Assembly (NCBI GenBank): GCA_015039365.1
Contig: WION01000021.1
Span: 1 to 64,000, forward strand
DNA: 64,000 nt
Reading direction: 5' to 3'
Source of the DNA: Amanita rubescens
Lineage: Eukaryota > Basidiomycota > Agaricomycetes > Agaricales > Amanitaceae
The position numbers were made by a program, and so were the translations under genes. This document shows, piece by piece, positions 25,031-37,877 of the stretch. Position 1 is the first letter of the stretch. Every line of letters begins with the position of its first letter. A model generated the notes under the pieces. The model saw only the letters and a list, made by a program, of their open reading frames with translations, was not told the origin of the DNA and did no database searches.

Positions 25031-25693
25031 GCTGACCGTTTAGGAGTTCCTGGGAGTCGCTGTCAAGTCCTGGGGCATATATCCCACCCATCCATGCCTG
25101 CTTTCGTCCACGTCCACCTGTCCGTCCGTTGTCCGTCGTTAGGCTCCCATGTTCCTGTTTTGGGCCATGCGTCCATCCTCCTTCTGTTCCACGTCTGCTG
25201 GCCTTTCATTTTTGTGCCCAGTTCCCCCTTGCCTTCTAGTTTTAGTCCATGTTCATCCTCGTTCGGTTCCGCAGTGTGTCCACCCCGTGTTCCAGTTTGG
25301 GCGCATTGGACTTTCGGACCCATGTCAACGTTCACGTAGGTGCTTTGCCTCGCAATAGACATCTTAGAGATCAGAAAAGCGGTGGCACATTTTGAGTATA
25401 TCTAGGCATTGAGAATGAATAGAATAAGAATAAAAAATGTATTCGCCTGCCGGATGGCTGTTGGGTGCTGAGAATTCCGCGCTGATCCATACCATCATCG
25501 ATATGCCAAGAACCAAGAGTGACCGATAACAATCCTGTTGGAGGCATTCCCATCGATATTCGGAGAGTAAGAGGTGCGTCTTTCAAACATGAACTCGTCT
25601 GAACCTGAACCTGGATCCCTTCCATACGGTCTGACTTAGGCTACCAGAGCAAAATAAGTAAAATTGACAAGGTTCATAACACACTTCGAATCC
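25031..25693. other. Intergenic with compositionally skewed stretch
   Basis: At 25063-25362 the sequence is rich in CCATG/GTCC/TTCC words and stays open on both strands, which points to compositional bias rather than a gene. The rest, up to the esterase stop, shows nothing I can name. Confidence 0.4.
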
Positions 25694-26838
25694 TCATGAT
25701 AACCTTAATGCCAATTTCTCAATGATCAACGCTTTCATCCACTTCACCACGGCATCTGCCCATTCCTCTCCCTGCCCTGACCCAGGCGAAAGATGGATAC
25801 TAATATGATTGTGCCCTTTAGCCACGAGCCTAGTCGTGAGGCCTAGCTTCACTTCAGGCAAGGTAGTACCCGAAGCGGACTCCACGGTTTTCACCACCTC
25901 TTTCTTCCTCGTCCTCGCCGACAACTTTTTCTGAAAGTCTTCTGCACCCACTTCGAGCCAATACGGCTCCTTCTCCGCATCTACCATCAATATCTCCGGT
26001 AACCAAGCAACCATATCCTCCGGTGCGCTCTCCAACAGCGGCTGCGGTGCATTCCTCTTGGTCGCCTCGAACGTGCCCCAATACTGAGCCAAAACGCCTG
26101 CGACGGGATCGTCCGGTGGCAGTGCACGCGTGTTGTACATCCCAGAAACGAGGACGACACCCGCTATTCGGTCTTTCGTCTCCGGATCACCGGATAACAA
26201 GCCAGGCATCAGCAATGCGGTAGTCAAATGTACCGAACCCGATGCATGACCCATCAATAAGACCGAGTCAAAGTTGAGCTCGTACGGTACGTCGCCCTCG
26301 TCTGCAATCTTTTCCTTGTTCTCGATCGCCCAAGCGACGGCTTGGTATACGTCGTCGGCAGGACTTGGAAATTGGACTTGGGGTACAAGTCGGTAGTCAG
26401 GGATGATGGTCACGAACCCTTTTTGGGAGAAGAACCAGCCTATGTTGGAGTACACGAGGTCGTATGGTTTAGGCAACGTTCTGAAGCCGGTGGAGAATCC
26501 GCCGCCGTAGAAAAAGAAAAGAACGGGGACTGGTGTGTTTTCGGGGACGTTTGCGGGTTCGGGGTAGTAGATGTCCATCTGTATTTTGTGTTAGGTTGCG
26601 TTTAGGGATGGAAGCGAGAGGCGACGAACCATATGTCGTGGTGTCCGCCCATATTGGACTGTCGACTTGTTCGTATCGAGTAGCTGGGCCCGGCGCTGTT
26701 CTAGTATAGGTATAAACGCATTAAACGCTGCATGTAGCCAATCAGTGAAACGTGTTTGGCTAGACTAGCGGTCGAGGACTCACTGGGTACTAGAATTTTG
26801 CCGATTTCCGCATTGTCAAAGTTGGCTATTGTTTCCAT
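25694..26838 (-). CDS. Alpha/beta-hydrolase (carboxylesterase/lipase-like)
   Basis: A serine hydrolase of the esterase/lipase (HSL/BD-FAE-like) group, probably cytosolic. Two small exons give METIANFDNAEIGKILVP and TAPGPATRYEQVDSPIWAD; the main exon starts MDIYYPEP. The oxyanion motif is FFFYGGG where the family usually has HGGG. The nucleophile elbow is LLMGHASGSVH (GxSxG, Ser in GHASG), and the acid/base part is near MVDAEKEPYWLE and the His in VAKGHNHISIHL. Length, about 330 residues, is normal. The substrate is unknown. The first exon-exon junction needs a weak donor (gtcctc) or a slightly different border, so the N-terminus is the least certain part. Confidence 0.8.
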
Positions 26839-27531
26839 TCGGATGGTTATTTTATCGTCTAGCGACCTATAAAAGAGTTAGAAGGAGTATTCGCTCTCAT
26901 CGACGAAACGTACTTGAGAAATAGAAGCAGAGTGTAGTTGTATCGGCGCCATTATTGGACGTGACAAGTATAAGCACAACTTAAAGTTAAAACGCAGACG
27001 TCACCGCGTTACCCGAGAGCACAGCTTCCTTCAACGCCGGCGCCCGTCATCTTCACAGTTCTTCAACTACAGTAAGAACTTCACATTCCCCCACGATGAT
27101 GCAATGCCCCTGGGGCCTGAATATGAACACTATTTATGTATCGCCATCAAGGTCTAGCCTTTGAGTCCGAATCTCACTGTGCCAGAACCCTGACAGAACC
27201 TTTTTGAATCGCTCAAGCATCTCAATCCGAACACTACGAGGCACTACATACGTCAAGGCTCGACGTCGCTCGTGCCTTGTGGCTTTGACTCGAGTGACAG
27301 CTTGGCGATGCATGTGCAGCCCGAGTCGGAGGATGATCGATGATCGATGAGGTTCAATGACCCCTAAGATGAAATAGTCGACGCTCGAAGTCTATTTATT
27401 TACGCTTTAGGTTCTTGATATTCCTGTTACGTATTATGATAAGCACATTGCCGATATCTGCGCGCTGCACAGCTCAGGCACAGCCCAGTGTGTCTTTCTT
27501 TACAAGTTCCTTATTCGTCTTGCATTCAATA
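26839..27531. other. Intergenic, no gene seen
   Basis: About 690 bp between the esterase start and the MDP-1 stop. A short GATGATCGATGATCGATGA repeat lies near 27330; I see nothing else of note. Confidence 0.4.
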
Positions 27532-28419
27532 TCACATCTCCGACTCCGCTGAATGTCTCTTCCTCCACTCTGCGAGCCCTTTCTCAAAGGAAGAATGATT
27601 GACACCATTTCTCACAAGGTGAAAGGTGATACCTTGAAAACATCATCTGAGAGGAAGCAGTAGGCAAGATGATTGCGTTCTTACCCAATTCTTCCACCTC
27701 CTTGTTGCGTATTTCATCATCGAAAAAGAGCTAATACAAGGCCTCAGTTTTGGCAACGACCCTGGTGGAAAAACGGCGACTTGCCATTTGTGAATAGGGT
27801 ATGCCCGTCTTCTTGTGAATCTGTTTGAAATGGGCGAGTTTGGAGCCTGGATGTCGTGGTATGGATTGAGTTCTTTTGCACGTTGTGACGTGATAACACG
27901 TACCAGGGTATATCTCTAGTTGGTCAAAGAACTCTACAGCAGGCTGCGCGTCGGCGTCGTCATCCGCAGACTGAGATGGTATCAAAAGCAAACTCAAGGC
28001 TTGGCGCGCGCTGTCAAAGAGCGAAAATATCAAACAATATGAAAATGATACAGATGAAATAGAAGTTACAGTGCAGGGGCGGATGTACGTGAACACGCCG
28101 CGACTTTGACGCGTGCTTTCCGCAGGCGTTGTAGGATTTCTGGCACGTCTTTATATAGCTCTATGGGTCTATTGTACGTATCGAGGACTTGGCTTGTTGT
28201 TCTGTCTCTATGCAAAGGCCCTAAACGTGGAGCGGGGTGGGGTGAGACGTAGGAACCGGGAGGCGGCGGCGAGATAACACCCACCGATAACGTGAGTATC
28301 GACCCAGAGGTCCCACAAGGTATAGCTGCGGAGAGAGAAAAAAATCAATAAATTAATCGGCTAACGCGAAAAGCGCACTCCAAATCGAAAGCAATGAGCT
28401 TTGGCAATTGGTTGGACAT
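27532..28419 (-). CDS. Magnesium-dependent phosphatase 1 (MDP-1), HAD family
   Basis: MDP-1 enzymes are small HAD phosphatases proposed to act on protein tyrosine phosphate and on glycated substrates. The start MSNQLPKLIAFDL (ATG 28417-28419) meets the next exon to form FDLDYTLWDLWVDTHV, which carries the DxDxT nucleophile motif. An intron (gtgggtg..caagccaag) leads to VLDTYNRPIELYKDVPEIL and KVAACSRTSAPA, the motif with the phosphate-binding Ser/Thr. Further exons give EFFDQLEIYPGSKLAHFKQI, KKTGIPYSQM and LFFDDEIRNKEVEELG (the DD metal motif). The end is ITFHLVRNGVNHSSFEKGL and then WRKRHSAESEM with TGA at 27532-27534. The intron after QM has a GC donor (gcaagt). It is divergent from the mannosyltransferase gene, with about 260 bp between starts. 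Confidence 0.85.
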
Positions 28420-28678
28420 TTGCTGCGGTAAGGGTTCTCAACCGTGTCGCGGTCTTGGCAGTGGTTGTACTATAAAAACGACATTGATGATCAATTACAT
28501 AATCAGTTTGCGATGGGTTTCTCGGGCATGTGGGAACAACGATACGGCGCGGTGACGAAAGGCGGAGCCTCTTACCCGTCAATTCGTCTTCTTCGGTCGC
28601 CACGTTGAACTTGGCCTTTTTCTCTTACAACTAACTATACAGACTATTGGTTGATTACCGCCCGGCGACGTTACTAGG

Positions 28679-30387
28679 ATGAACACGTCGGCGCGGTATA
28701 TACTTCTTGTTCTTGCTTTGCTTGTGAGTGACTTAGTGACGTTGTACTGGTCTAGACGTTGACGATCATAATGCAGATCAGTCTTCATTGGATACTTCGT
28801 CTCACTCACGATGGATATGGCAGGGCCACATCGTTGCAGTATATCACTTCTCATTTGACGGGTGATACTCGTCAACCCGACCGGTACAATCTCGAGGATT
28901 ATTACAAGGCAGAGAATTCGACGCACTTGGTTGTTAATAGAAGAGCGAATGCGAGTTTTGTTATTCTTGCGAGGAATAGCGACCTTGATGGGACGGTGAG
29001 GAGCATTAGGGAGATAGAGGATAGGTTCAACAAGTATCATGGTTATCCGTATGTTTTGTTGAACGAAGAACAGTTTACGGACGAGTTTAAAACGTAAGTT
29101 GGGTTTCTCTTCAACCTGTGCTCTTGGGTGTTAGACTGTCGTTTTAGACGTGTCTCGGTATTGACAAATTCGAAGATGGAGTTTGGTCAGATCCCTCGCG
29201 ATCATTGGTACCAACCAACTTGGATAGACGAAGAGAAGGCCAAAGAAGGAAGGAAACAGATGGAGGACGATAATATAATATATGGAGGTGGGCTTACCCT
29301 TATCGTTCCTTGCAAGAGAGAATTGACTTGTTCCAGGTTCCGTGTCGTGGGTATATTTAGCATAGCAAAATGATTGAGCTCACTGGGATTCAGGTATCGC
29401 AACATGTGTCGGTTCAATTCCGGGGTAAGAAGTCCGCTTTCCGATGTCAAAAGCGTCTTGCTCATCGATTATTACAGTTTTTCTTCCGACATGAACTGTT
29501 ACAGAAATACAGATGGTATTGGAGAATAGAGTAAGTTTCTCATTTTTGAGGAAACAATAGCTCACCCAGTTCCAGGCCAGATGTCCATTTCCACTGCGAT
29601 ATTAGTTTCGACCCTTTCTTATTCATGGAGGATAATAACAAGATATACTGTGAGCAAACCTAACATCGATTTAGCCTTTTGATCTAACTATCCTGTTTCA
29701 GCATTTACGATTACGATGTTTGAGTTTGAAAAGACTATCCCTACACTTTGGCATCATGTAAAAGGTTTGTATTATTCGTGCCTTCTCTTTTCCATGCATG
29801 CAGCTGACTTGCGATTAGAATTCGCGGATCATCATCCGCAGTATATAGCGGATGGGAATTCGATGGGCTTCCTTTCTGATGATGCCGGGAACAAGTACAA
29901 CTTGTGTCATTGTAAGCTTTTGATTTTGGCCGGCCGCCGTCGCTAACTTGCGATCCTAGTCTGGAGCAACTTTGAAATAGCAGATATGGACTTTTGGCGC
30001 GGTCCCGCGTATACGGATTTCTTTAATTATCTAGATGGTACAGGCGGGTTTTACTACGAGGTGGGTGCTATGTTGGAGTATCGAACTGCTAGATGAGTTA
30101 ATGCGTCTTCAGCGTTGGGGTGACGCACCCGTACATAGCATCGCAGCTGCGTTATTCGCCAAAAAGGAGCAGATACATTTCTGGGACGAGATCGGGTACG
30201 AGCATAACCCGTACACGCATTGCCCCCAAAAAGAGGAGGCCTGGAAGCAAGGGAAGTGTTCGTGCAGCCAGCAGAGGAGTTTTGGTAAGCATCCTCGTGG
30301 AATCTAGTAGAGCTGGCTGATCCTGTGACTACAGATTATGATGGGTACTCATGTATGAGACGCTGGGATCAGTTGATGGCGAAATAG
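28679..30387 (+). CDS. Alpha-1,2-mannosyltransferase, GT15 (KRE2/MNT1/KTR family)
   Basis: Golgi type II membrane enzyme that transfers mannose from GDP-mannose to O- and N-glycans of secreted proteins and cell-wall mannoproteins. The N-terminus MNTSARYILLVLALL-ISLHW spans an intron and forms a signal anchor. The stem is followed by ANASFVILARNSDLDGTVRS, NKYHGYPYVLLNEEQFTDEF, FGQIPRDHWYQPTWIDEEKA and YRNMCRFNSG. Next are YRWYWRIEPDVHFHCDISF (donor/metal region with EPD), NSMGFLSDDAGNKYNLCHF, WSNFEIADMDFWRGPAY, and GGFYYE-RWGDAPVHSIA across an intron. It ends with YEHNPYTHCP and a C-terminal CSCSQQRSF..CMRRWDQLMAK. All GT15 landmarks are there, and small introns explain every frame change. Length is a little over 400 residues, as expected. 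Confidence 0.92.
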
Positions 30388-30504
30388 TAAATGATATGTA
30401 TCCGTAGTTATGTCGTGAAGAAAGTGGGCAAACTAGATCTAAAAAGTCACGTGATCTCGAATGACAGTTCGTCATCGCGCACTGCAACTTAGTGCTCGCA
30501 AGTC

Positions 30505-33500
30505 ATGAGTTCGCTAGCGTTTCTCGTGACGGAGCTTCAGGCTGGTTTGGTTTCTATTTCACATATCTTGCAACCCTGACACGTCCGTGTACAGTCGCTC
30601 GCCAGCGAAACTCGTCGCAAGCATCCCGAAATTCGTGAGGTGTTTGTTTTTCCGCGTGCGTTGCGTAACATAATACGTGACTGATGGAGGATTTACTAGG
30701 CTGCTGAGAAATCGCTGGCGATTCTGAGGGCATCTCCTGAGCAGGCAACGGCTAAACTTGCTTCTGGTGCGTTTCGTGGCTGATTTTGGGCTTAGTACGG
30801 ACTAACATCATTGTTGACGCAGATGGACCCCAGTCGAGCGACTTGTTACGGCCAGTGTTTATGGGATGCGCGACGAAGAATCCGAAAGTGGTGGCGATAT
30901 CCTTGGGCTCGTTGCAGCGCTTAATAGCGCTCAAAGCCGTGCCTCGTTCCGCTGTCCCGCTTATTATCAACACGATGAGGGATGCCATGTCCCAAGGCGT
31001 CGATATTCAACTCCGTATACTGCAGACCCTCGTATCCCTGATCACAAACTTTACTGCCATTCATGACGAGTTGTTGGGCGAGGTGCGAAATCTTCCATAG
31101 TTACCAGAGCGTATGCCTGACGTTCATACCTAGGCGCTTCTTCTCTGCTTCAAATTGCAAGAATCGAAGATTGCGGTTGTGTCTTCCACGGCTGCCGCCA
31201 CGTTGAGACAGCTCGTGATGTTTGTGGTGGACAGGATGGTGATTGAAGACAAGCAGGACGATGTCAGGGTTGAAGATTTAACAGAAGTGACGCTCCCGGA
31301 CGAGACGAAGAAGAAACTAGGTCCTTCTTCGAAAGATGCGTATTCGGTGCTGGAAGACCTTTGCCTGCTAGCCAACTCGGAAAAACCTTATTTTTTGAAG
31401 CTTGACTTTCTTCACAAGACGTTTGCGCTAGAGTTGATCGAGAGCGTGTTGACGAACTATCATGAGCTATTTCGAAAGGCGAGTCACGCTACCGTTTATA
31501 ACCTAGTCTTACTCACGCCCCTCTCTTGGGTATATAGCACAATGAATTTTTACTTTTGCTACGGCATCATCTATGTCCGCTCCTACTCAAAGCCTTATCA
31601 GACCGACCATTATTCCCGTTGACCTTGAGATGCACTCGCGTCGTGTTTCTGCTCCTCAAGCAATTTTCATTCGAACTCGAAACTGAAGCAGAAGTTTTTC
31701 TCATGCTACTGATCAAGATTGTTGGTGAAGATGCAGACGTTGTGGACAACAGCTCGTATCCCAATAGGCCGCAATGGATGCGCGTCTTAGCTATGGAAAT
31801 CCTTAGAGGGTATATCTTCACCTGCTTCTTTTATCTTCTAACTGATTGAGTATTCCCAGGCTTTGCAACGACGCTGAGCTCATACGGATCATTTGGGATC
31901 GATATGACGCCAAGGACAATGGATCAAAAGTTTTTACTTCTCTGGTGGCTGCTCTGAAGCGTCTGGTGACCGAAAAACCGGCATTGTTGGGAGTAGCAAC
32001 GCAAATGAGTGGTGTTGGCATCGGTGGGGACGGGACCATGATGGGCCATACACTTGACGTCAGTACAGTGGCCGGAAGAGTGGCCACGGCAGCAAGCGCA
32101 ACGGTATCTGGCGTTGTTGGTATGATGGGACCAACCTCAGGATTGAGTGTACAAGGATCCTCTATGAAGCTTCAATGGTGCGCTTTTTAGGTTGATTATG
32201 TCTATCTACCCCTCTAACGTGTCATCAGCATAGATCAACTCGATAAAGCAGATGCGCCCCCAATTCCCGAATCATACATCTATCTTCTGGCGGTTCATGC
32301 TATCGCGGCCTTGTGTGAAGGTTTCGCAGGATTCACAGGACCACTGTATGATTCACTCGTCGTACGAAGACCACGGGTTCCTGGAGACGCGTTAATCCGC
32401 GCTCCTCCAGCTCTTGACCTACCTTCTCTTCCGTCTGAAGAACAATCAACGAGACACCTCTACATGGTCCGGGATATCATCGAGAGCGGTTGGCCAGCTC
32501 TTTTGGCCGCTCTTTCCTTCATCATTGGGACCAACCTGTCCGATGAGCTTTTCGTGGAAGTTCTCACGAGCTATGAAGCCATGCTCAACGTTGCTGGGAT
32601 GTTGGGTCTCACAACCCCGAGAGACGCGTTTTTCACGAGTCTCGCAAAATTGGCAGTTCCATCGCGTGTCGTGTCCAGCCTTGACTCTTATACCGATGCC
32701 CAAATGCCTCGCATCATGAGCCCATCGATAACAGAAAATCTGGGTCTGGCCGCGCCATCTCAACATGCTCCCGGCTTGTCGGAGAGGAATATGGCGTGTT
32801 TGAAAGTATTCGTTTCCAGCGCGTTGTCTCTAGCGGGTAGTCTCGGAGAGAGCTGGTACCAGATTTTAGAGGCTTTGCAAAATGCAGACTATGTCTTGAC
32901 GTTCAAAGGGACGAATACGGGGCCTAGCAAACGAGGCACGCTCAGTCCAACTTTGCCTAGCAGTCGATCAGCATCTGTATCAAGTCAATCATCAGTTCCA
33001 ACGGCGGCGGCGCAAGCATTGAAGCCTCCGATCTTGTCAGATCTGGACTCGGAGACGCTTCAAGCCGCCATTCAGCGTTTATTCGATGCGTCAAAGAATC
33101 TAGAGGATACTGCGTTCAAGGATTTCATCAATGCGCTGTGTAGACTGAGCTTCGAGATGATAAGCATGCAATCCGAATCTGGTGGGTTCGGGTTCGGTTT
33201 GGTACCAGAAGACGAGAGCTTGGATGATACTGCGAGTCTGAGTTCCGCGGTGTTGACTCCGAAGAAGGATGCGGCGCATAGGAGGAGGGTTAGTGGCATT
33301 TATGTTCCACGAACGCTGGTTAGTTCCCTGTCTGTGGTTCCTCGATTTCTTCTGATCGTTAATAGAGAACAGGGGACTTTGGATTGACGAAATTGGGAGG
33401 CGTTGCGATGCTCAACATACATAGGTTGATATATCGCTCGCCTGACATTGCATGGTACACGACGACAATGCATCTGCTCTCTGTGATCCGGTTGTCCTCT

Positions 33501-36500
33501 GCTCCGCAAGCCGTTCGCGTCCAGGCAGCGCGGGTATTGGATGAGGTACTCTTGGTTGTTCCTCGAAACTTGACGAGCACTGGGGATCTTCAAGCTCAAG
33601 TTCAAAGAAGGGTGCTCGATGTTTTAGCTCAGCAGGTGGTGCCGGAAATCTCGGTTTCTGCGGCGAGTTCAAATACAAGTATTGAGCTACGCAGAATGGG
33701 ACTGGAAACACTCCACCAGATCTTGCAGTCTTCAGGACACACACTTGTAGTTGGGTGGGAGACCATATTCCACATGCTAGAGAGCGTCTGCAGACCTACT
33801 CTCCCCCTCCGTTCGGTTTCTACTGATTCAGTATCAGCCCTCAGTCAGCCTCCCGATTCACCGGTCAGCAGATTGAAACCACTACCTTCAGGACTAGGCT
33901 ACGGTGCGCCCAGTGACAAGGGACACAACTCGCTCGTCAAGATTGCATTCCTCTCATTAACGCTTGTATGCGATTCCGTGTCCTCACTTTCCCCTGAACA
34001 CCTGCGGCTCTGCATCAGTACCCTTGGGCAGTTTGGTCGACAGTCTGATACAAATATTGCTCTCACTGCCGCTGCAAGTTTACTTTGGAGCGTGTCGGAC
34101 GCTATTCAGGCGAAGCGAAAAAATGCAGAGCAGGAACCACAGTACAGCGAGCTGTGGTTGTTTCTGCTTTCAGAGGAACTGGGATTGTGTACCGACGTGC
34201 GACCTGAAGTTCGTGACGGGGCTACCCAGACGCTCTTCCGGACGATCCAGCTCTATGGGTCTACGCTCAGCACGGAGATGTGGGATCAATGCATTTGGAG
34301 AGTCACTTTCCCATTGCTTGATGCGCTGACGACCGAGATTCGGCAGCAAGCCTCTGCAGGTGATGCTGACCTGTCGGGGGAAACGTCATGGGACGAGTCG
34401 AAGATTCTCGCACTGCAATCCATTGGGGCCATCTTCCATGAATTCCTCGTGTCTAGGATTATGACCCTCGAATCGTTCCAAACCGCCTGGGAGACGTTCG
34501 TCCGTCACATCCAGGATTCCGTTCTGTTGGACAACCGATCTATCAGTGCCCCTGCTCTGAGGTGTCTCGAAAAGGCGATTAAAGCTTCTTCAGCGGCTCG
34601 GGATGAACGAAAGGCACGCATTGAAGGTGTCCATGCCCAAGTTTGGCGCCTGATCGATACGCTAGGCGATGCGGTTTTGAGCCGAGTTGAAGCGCGGTCA
34701 CCTTCGGAGATGACGCCCAATTCGCCGTTTACGCAGGAGTCTCTCGTTGCATTTGTGAATGTCATTCAGTGCACAAGGAGCGTTAGCCGTTTAGTGGAGG
34801 GTGGAGAGTGGCAGCTAGACCGGTTGACGCGATTGATGGCTATTCTAAAAGGTATGATCTCAAACCAAGATGGCCGTACCGAGGCTAACAAATTACAGGT
34901 GTATTAACGTACCCCAATTCTCCTGACTATAGATCTGACATTGATGCGTTGTCCCCATTGCAGGTATGTTCAACGCATAGTTGTCACCAGCAATATCGCT
35001 CATAATGATGATAGTCAGTCATCATGGACACTGTTCTCGATATCAACCTCTCAAGTCCCGGTACACCATCACTTGTCATCCGGGATATGTCGGAATACGC
35101 AACCTTTCCATTTCTCGCATCATTTGATTTACAAAATCAAAACTCGAAAACAGCCCCGAGTAAGGTCACTTATGTCGCTTTGTCAAAAAAGGCGATGCCA
35201 CTGCTCGTCGATTTGTACCTGAGGTTCAAGGACAACATAGATCTATACATGGACCGGTCGATGGAGGCATTACTGTCTGCATACTCGATACCCATCAAGA
35301 TGAAGCATGATTGCCCTCCGTCATCCAAATTTGGCAACGATCCGCCACTATGGAAGACGGCTACAGAATGTTTCCTTCGTATTGTAAAGGATTGCGCGGT
35401 CCAGATGAAGCACCTAGACGAAAGTTAGTATATATCATATGTGCTTACCGGTGTTTAGGTTGACGTTGATCTTACACAGAGCTTACTAATGAGCAGATAG
35501 AAGTCATCTGGAGACAGATACTAGACGTCTTTCGTGGTGGAATCCTCGTGGATCGGTATGTACATACATATATGCAACATGTACCGCTCTTGACACGATC
35601 CTAGGTCACAAGCAGAGTCATTCCCGCTCGAAGTACAAGAGGAAGAAGAGACCTTTGACCTATCTCTCATCAGTGCACTGGAAATTGACGTTGTTCCTTA
35701 CCTTGGAGATACTCGAATCCCGGATTATCTTGTTTCGCAACTGGGTTCCATTCTATACCAAGGAAGTCAGCTACGTAAGACCATTGAGCGACCGAATGGA
35801 AATGTACTACAAGCGAATGGTTTTCCGGCTATAGAAAAGATCGAAATGAACAAACATAACGAAAAGGGGACGACAGAAATGGGCTTGGCACTGCCTCGCG
35901 AGCGATTCTCCTACTGGTGCTTTGATCTTTTGTTTCTTGTATGTTCAAACACTACCAAGGGTACGTCAAGAATCTCTTCATTAGACTTCCACTGACAACT
36001 TGTCATGTAGAGAATGAACTGTCTCGACGACGCCTGGCGACGCTTACCCTTCCCTCTTTGCTAAACCGTTGTCGTGCGGCATTAGTGGATTACGTTGCAG
36101 ACGAATGTTTGCGAGGAAATGTTCCATTCCCCCGGGCTGTGGAAGAAGAGCTGCTTTACGTGCTGCGTAAGCTACTGGAGCTGCAGCTCTGGCCTGGAAC
36201 GCTCTGGGCTGCTCTGTCGTATAACCCTACACAAAATTCAATTCAACAGCCGATCATGGCTTCAGCGGATGCGACACCTTCGCTACTAGTAGCCGACGCC
36301 GTAAAACGCTCTTCTGTTGCCCACTTGTTCCATTTCTACTCAGTGTTGGTTGAAATTGCTTCTAAACCCCGGCGGACGCCAGCTCTGCCCGTGGTTGTGA
36401 AGAATAGCAGGGCACCATTGTTGCCTATGAGATCGCAGCAGAAGACACCTGAGCAACCAAGCGCGGTGGAGGTGGATGCTCGAGATCTAGCGCGCAATTG

Positions 36501-36540
36501 CCTCAAGGAGATTGGAAGAGAAATGGGTATTCCGTACTGA
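30505..36540 (+). CDS. MON2: Mon2 homologue, Golgi/endosome trafficking scaffold
   Basis: Mon2 (yeast Mon2/Ysl2) is a large peripheral Golgi protein related to the BIG/GBF Arf exchange factors but without a Sec7 domain. It acts with Dop1 and the flippase Neo1 in endosome-Golgi traffic. The start MSSLAFLVTELQAGL joins SLASETRRKHPEIRE and AAEKSLAILRASPEQATAKL, the dimerisation/cyclophilin-binding (DCB) domain. SSDLLRPVFMGCATKNPKV and ALKAVPRSAVPLIINTMRDA follow. The HUS-like middle (HHELIPLLRHHLCPLLLKAL; RPQWMRVLAMEILRG) is followed by long alpha-helical HDS-type regions in the large exons 32311-33300 and 33384-34907. The C-terminus ends NCLKEIGREMGIPY. Total coding length, about 1,700 residues, fits fungal Mon2. 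Roughly a dozen short introns interrupt it and none leaves a frame break that I could find. Confidence 0.9.
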
Positions 36541-37836
36541 TGGATTGACTTGCGTTCGATGAGTAGGGTACGATATATTTAATCATTTTGTATCATATGG
36601 GAAATCTACAGATCAATGTTTGAGCTGCCTGCTAACCCGAATTTGAGGCAAGGGAAAATCTCCTGCAAGGCCACCTTTTCCTCAAAGCGGAAGGGATAAC
36701 TATTGTCAATTTAGCGCGGCTGCTGGTAGGTTTCACCGCATCTTACCGGTGCTATCTGAAGAACGGGGGATCACGCTGGTTATGTACCGTGATTGCCTGT
36801 CGACCCTGAAATTCTGGTATCGGGGGATCATCTGTCCAACGATGTGATCTGGTCACCTTGTAAAGCCATTCAACAGTAATTCTGGGTGGTGCGGAGTCGC
36901 CTGCGTATGACCCTAGAGCCGACATCGCAAACACTGGCTCGTCGTGTACTGCTGAACCTGTTAATCAAGAGTCGGAAACGAAACGAACAAGGATAAGTGA
37001 TAGTATCTAGTTTTTTTTCCGTTAGCAATGAATACATGGTTTGTGAGGCGAACTCACCGGGCTTCTTCATATCTTCATTCAATACCGGGAGATGCTTAAG
37101 TTCTACCCCCGCCCTGTAGCCCACCAGCAATCCTCCGCATCTCGACACCTTTTCCCTTCTGTATACCAATTCTGTGCCAGGGAACACCTCCAGAAGCTCA
37201 CGGAGGAAATTTTAAGTCGCTCTCGTGGCCTTGGGAAACGTCGTAATAAACATTTTCAAAAGAATCGCCGGATCATCCGTACTGCAAAACACTCTGCAAG
37301 ACTCAAGTGCATCAGAGGCGATATCTGCAGCGATTTTCCTCTTATTTTTTAGACGATTTGCTGGACGGTCTTGCTATCATGGTAACGATGGAGTATATAT
37401 TGTCAAGCGTTGATGGAACAATATCTTGCATATACGCATTGTCTCGTTGGTCACTTTGATATATCTACGCCCGGGACAAAGGTGGAAAAGATGATATCGA
37501 TCAGTCCAGACTCCGAGTCCTAGCCATTTCAACCAAACACGGACTTGCCTACGCACATTCTCGCTATTTCACTAGCTCCGAACTTGCTGAGAGTTAACTT
37601 TTCGACGTCGAGAGGGTCGCGTGAATGTTGGCCTGAAAGGAGGTTGAACGATCCCGACGGCCCAATTAGAATTCGTAGCTTACGGTGATGGGCAGGTTCC
37701 CGGGGTCCGTGCAACACTTCCGAACGCCGCCGCCAGCCTTTTCACACGGCATTCCTACCACGCACTTCATAGCAGCATTACAACAAGCCCACCATCCAGC
37801 TGCACCCTTGCCTCTTTTCTAGCAGAATTATTATTA
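36541..37836. other. Gap with an unresolved minus-strand protein-like segment
   Basis: Between Mon2 and the GTPase, the minus strand carries protein-like pieces. KIAADIASDALESCRV with FCSTDDPAILLKMF lies at about 37240-37345, and FPGTELVYRREKVSRC with GLLVGYRAGVEL at about 37080-37190. They sit in different frames and could be exons of one gene, but I cannot join them convincingly or name a family. The remainder, 36541-36850 and 37400-37836, shows nothing. Confidence 0.35.
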
Positions 37837-37877
37837 ATGACAGACATTGCTCATGCACATGCTTCTGGTATGTCATA

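Noticed and set aside
25063..25362. Overlapping open frames on both strands of 80-99 codons
   Set aside because: Openness on both strands follows from skewed composition; there is no protein-like texture, splice pattern or family resemblance.
28261..28330. Apparent frameshift in MDP-1 after WVDTHV
   Set aside because: An intron from GTGGGTG to CAAGCCAAG restores the frame into VLDTYNRPIEL, so no break is needed.
29395..29430. B-box-like word GGTTCAATTCC
   Set aside because: It lies in a GT15 coding exon (YRNMCRFNSG) and no tRNA fold surrounds it.
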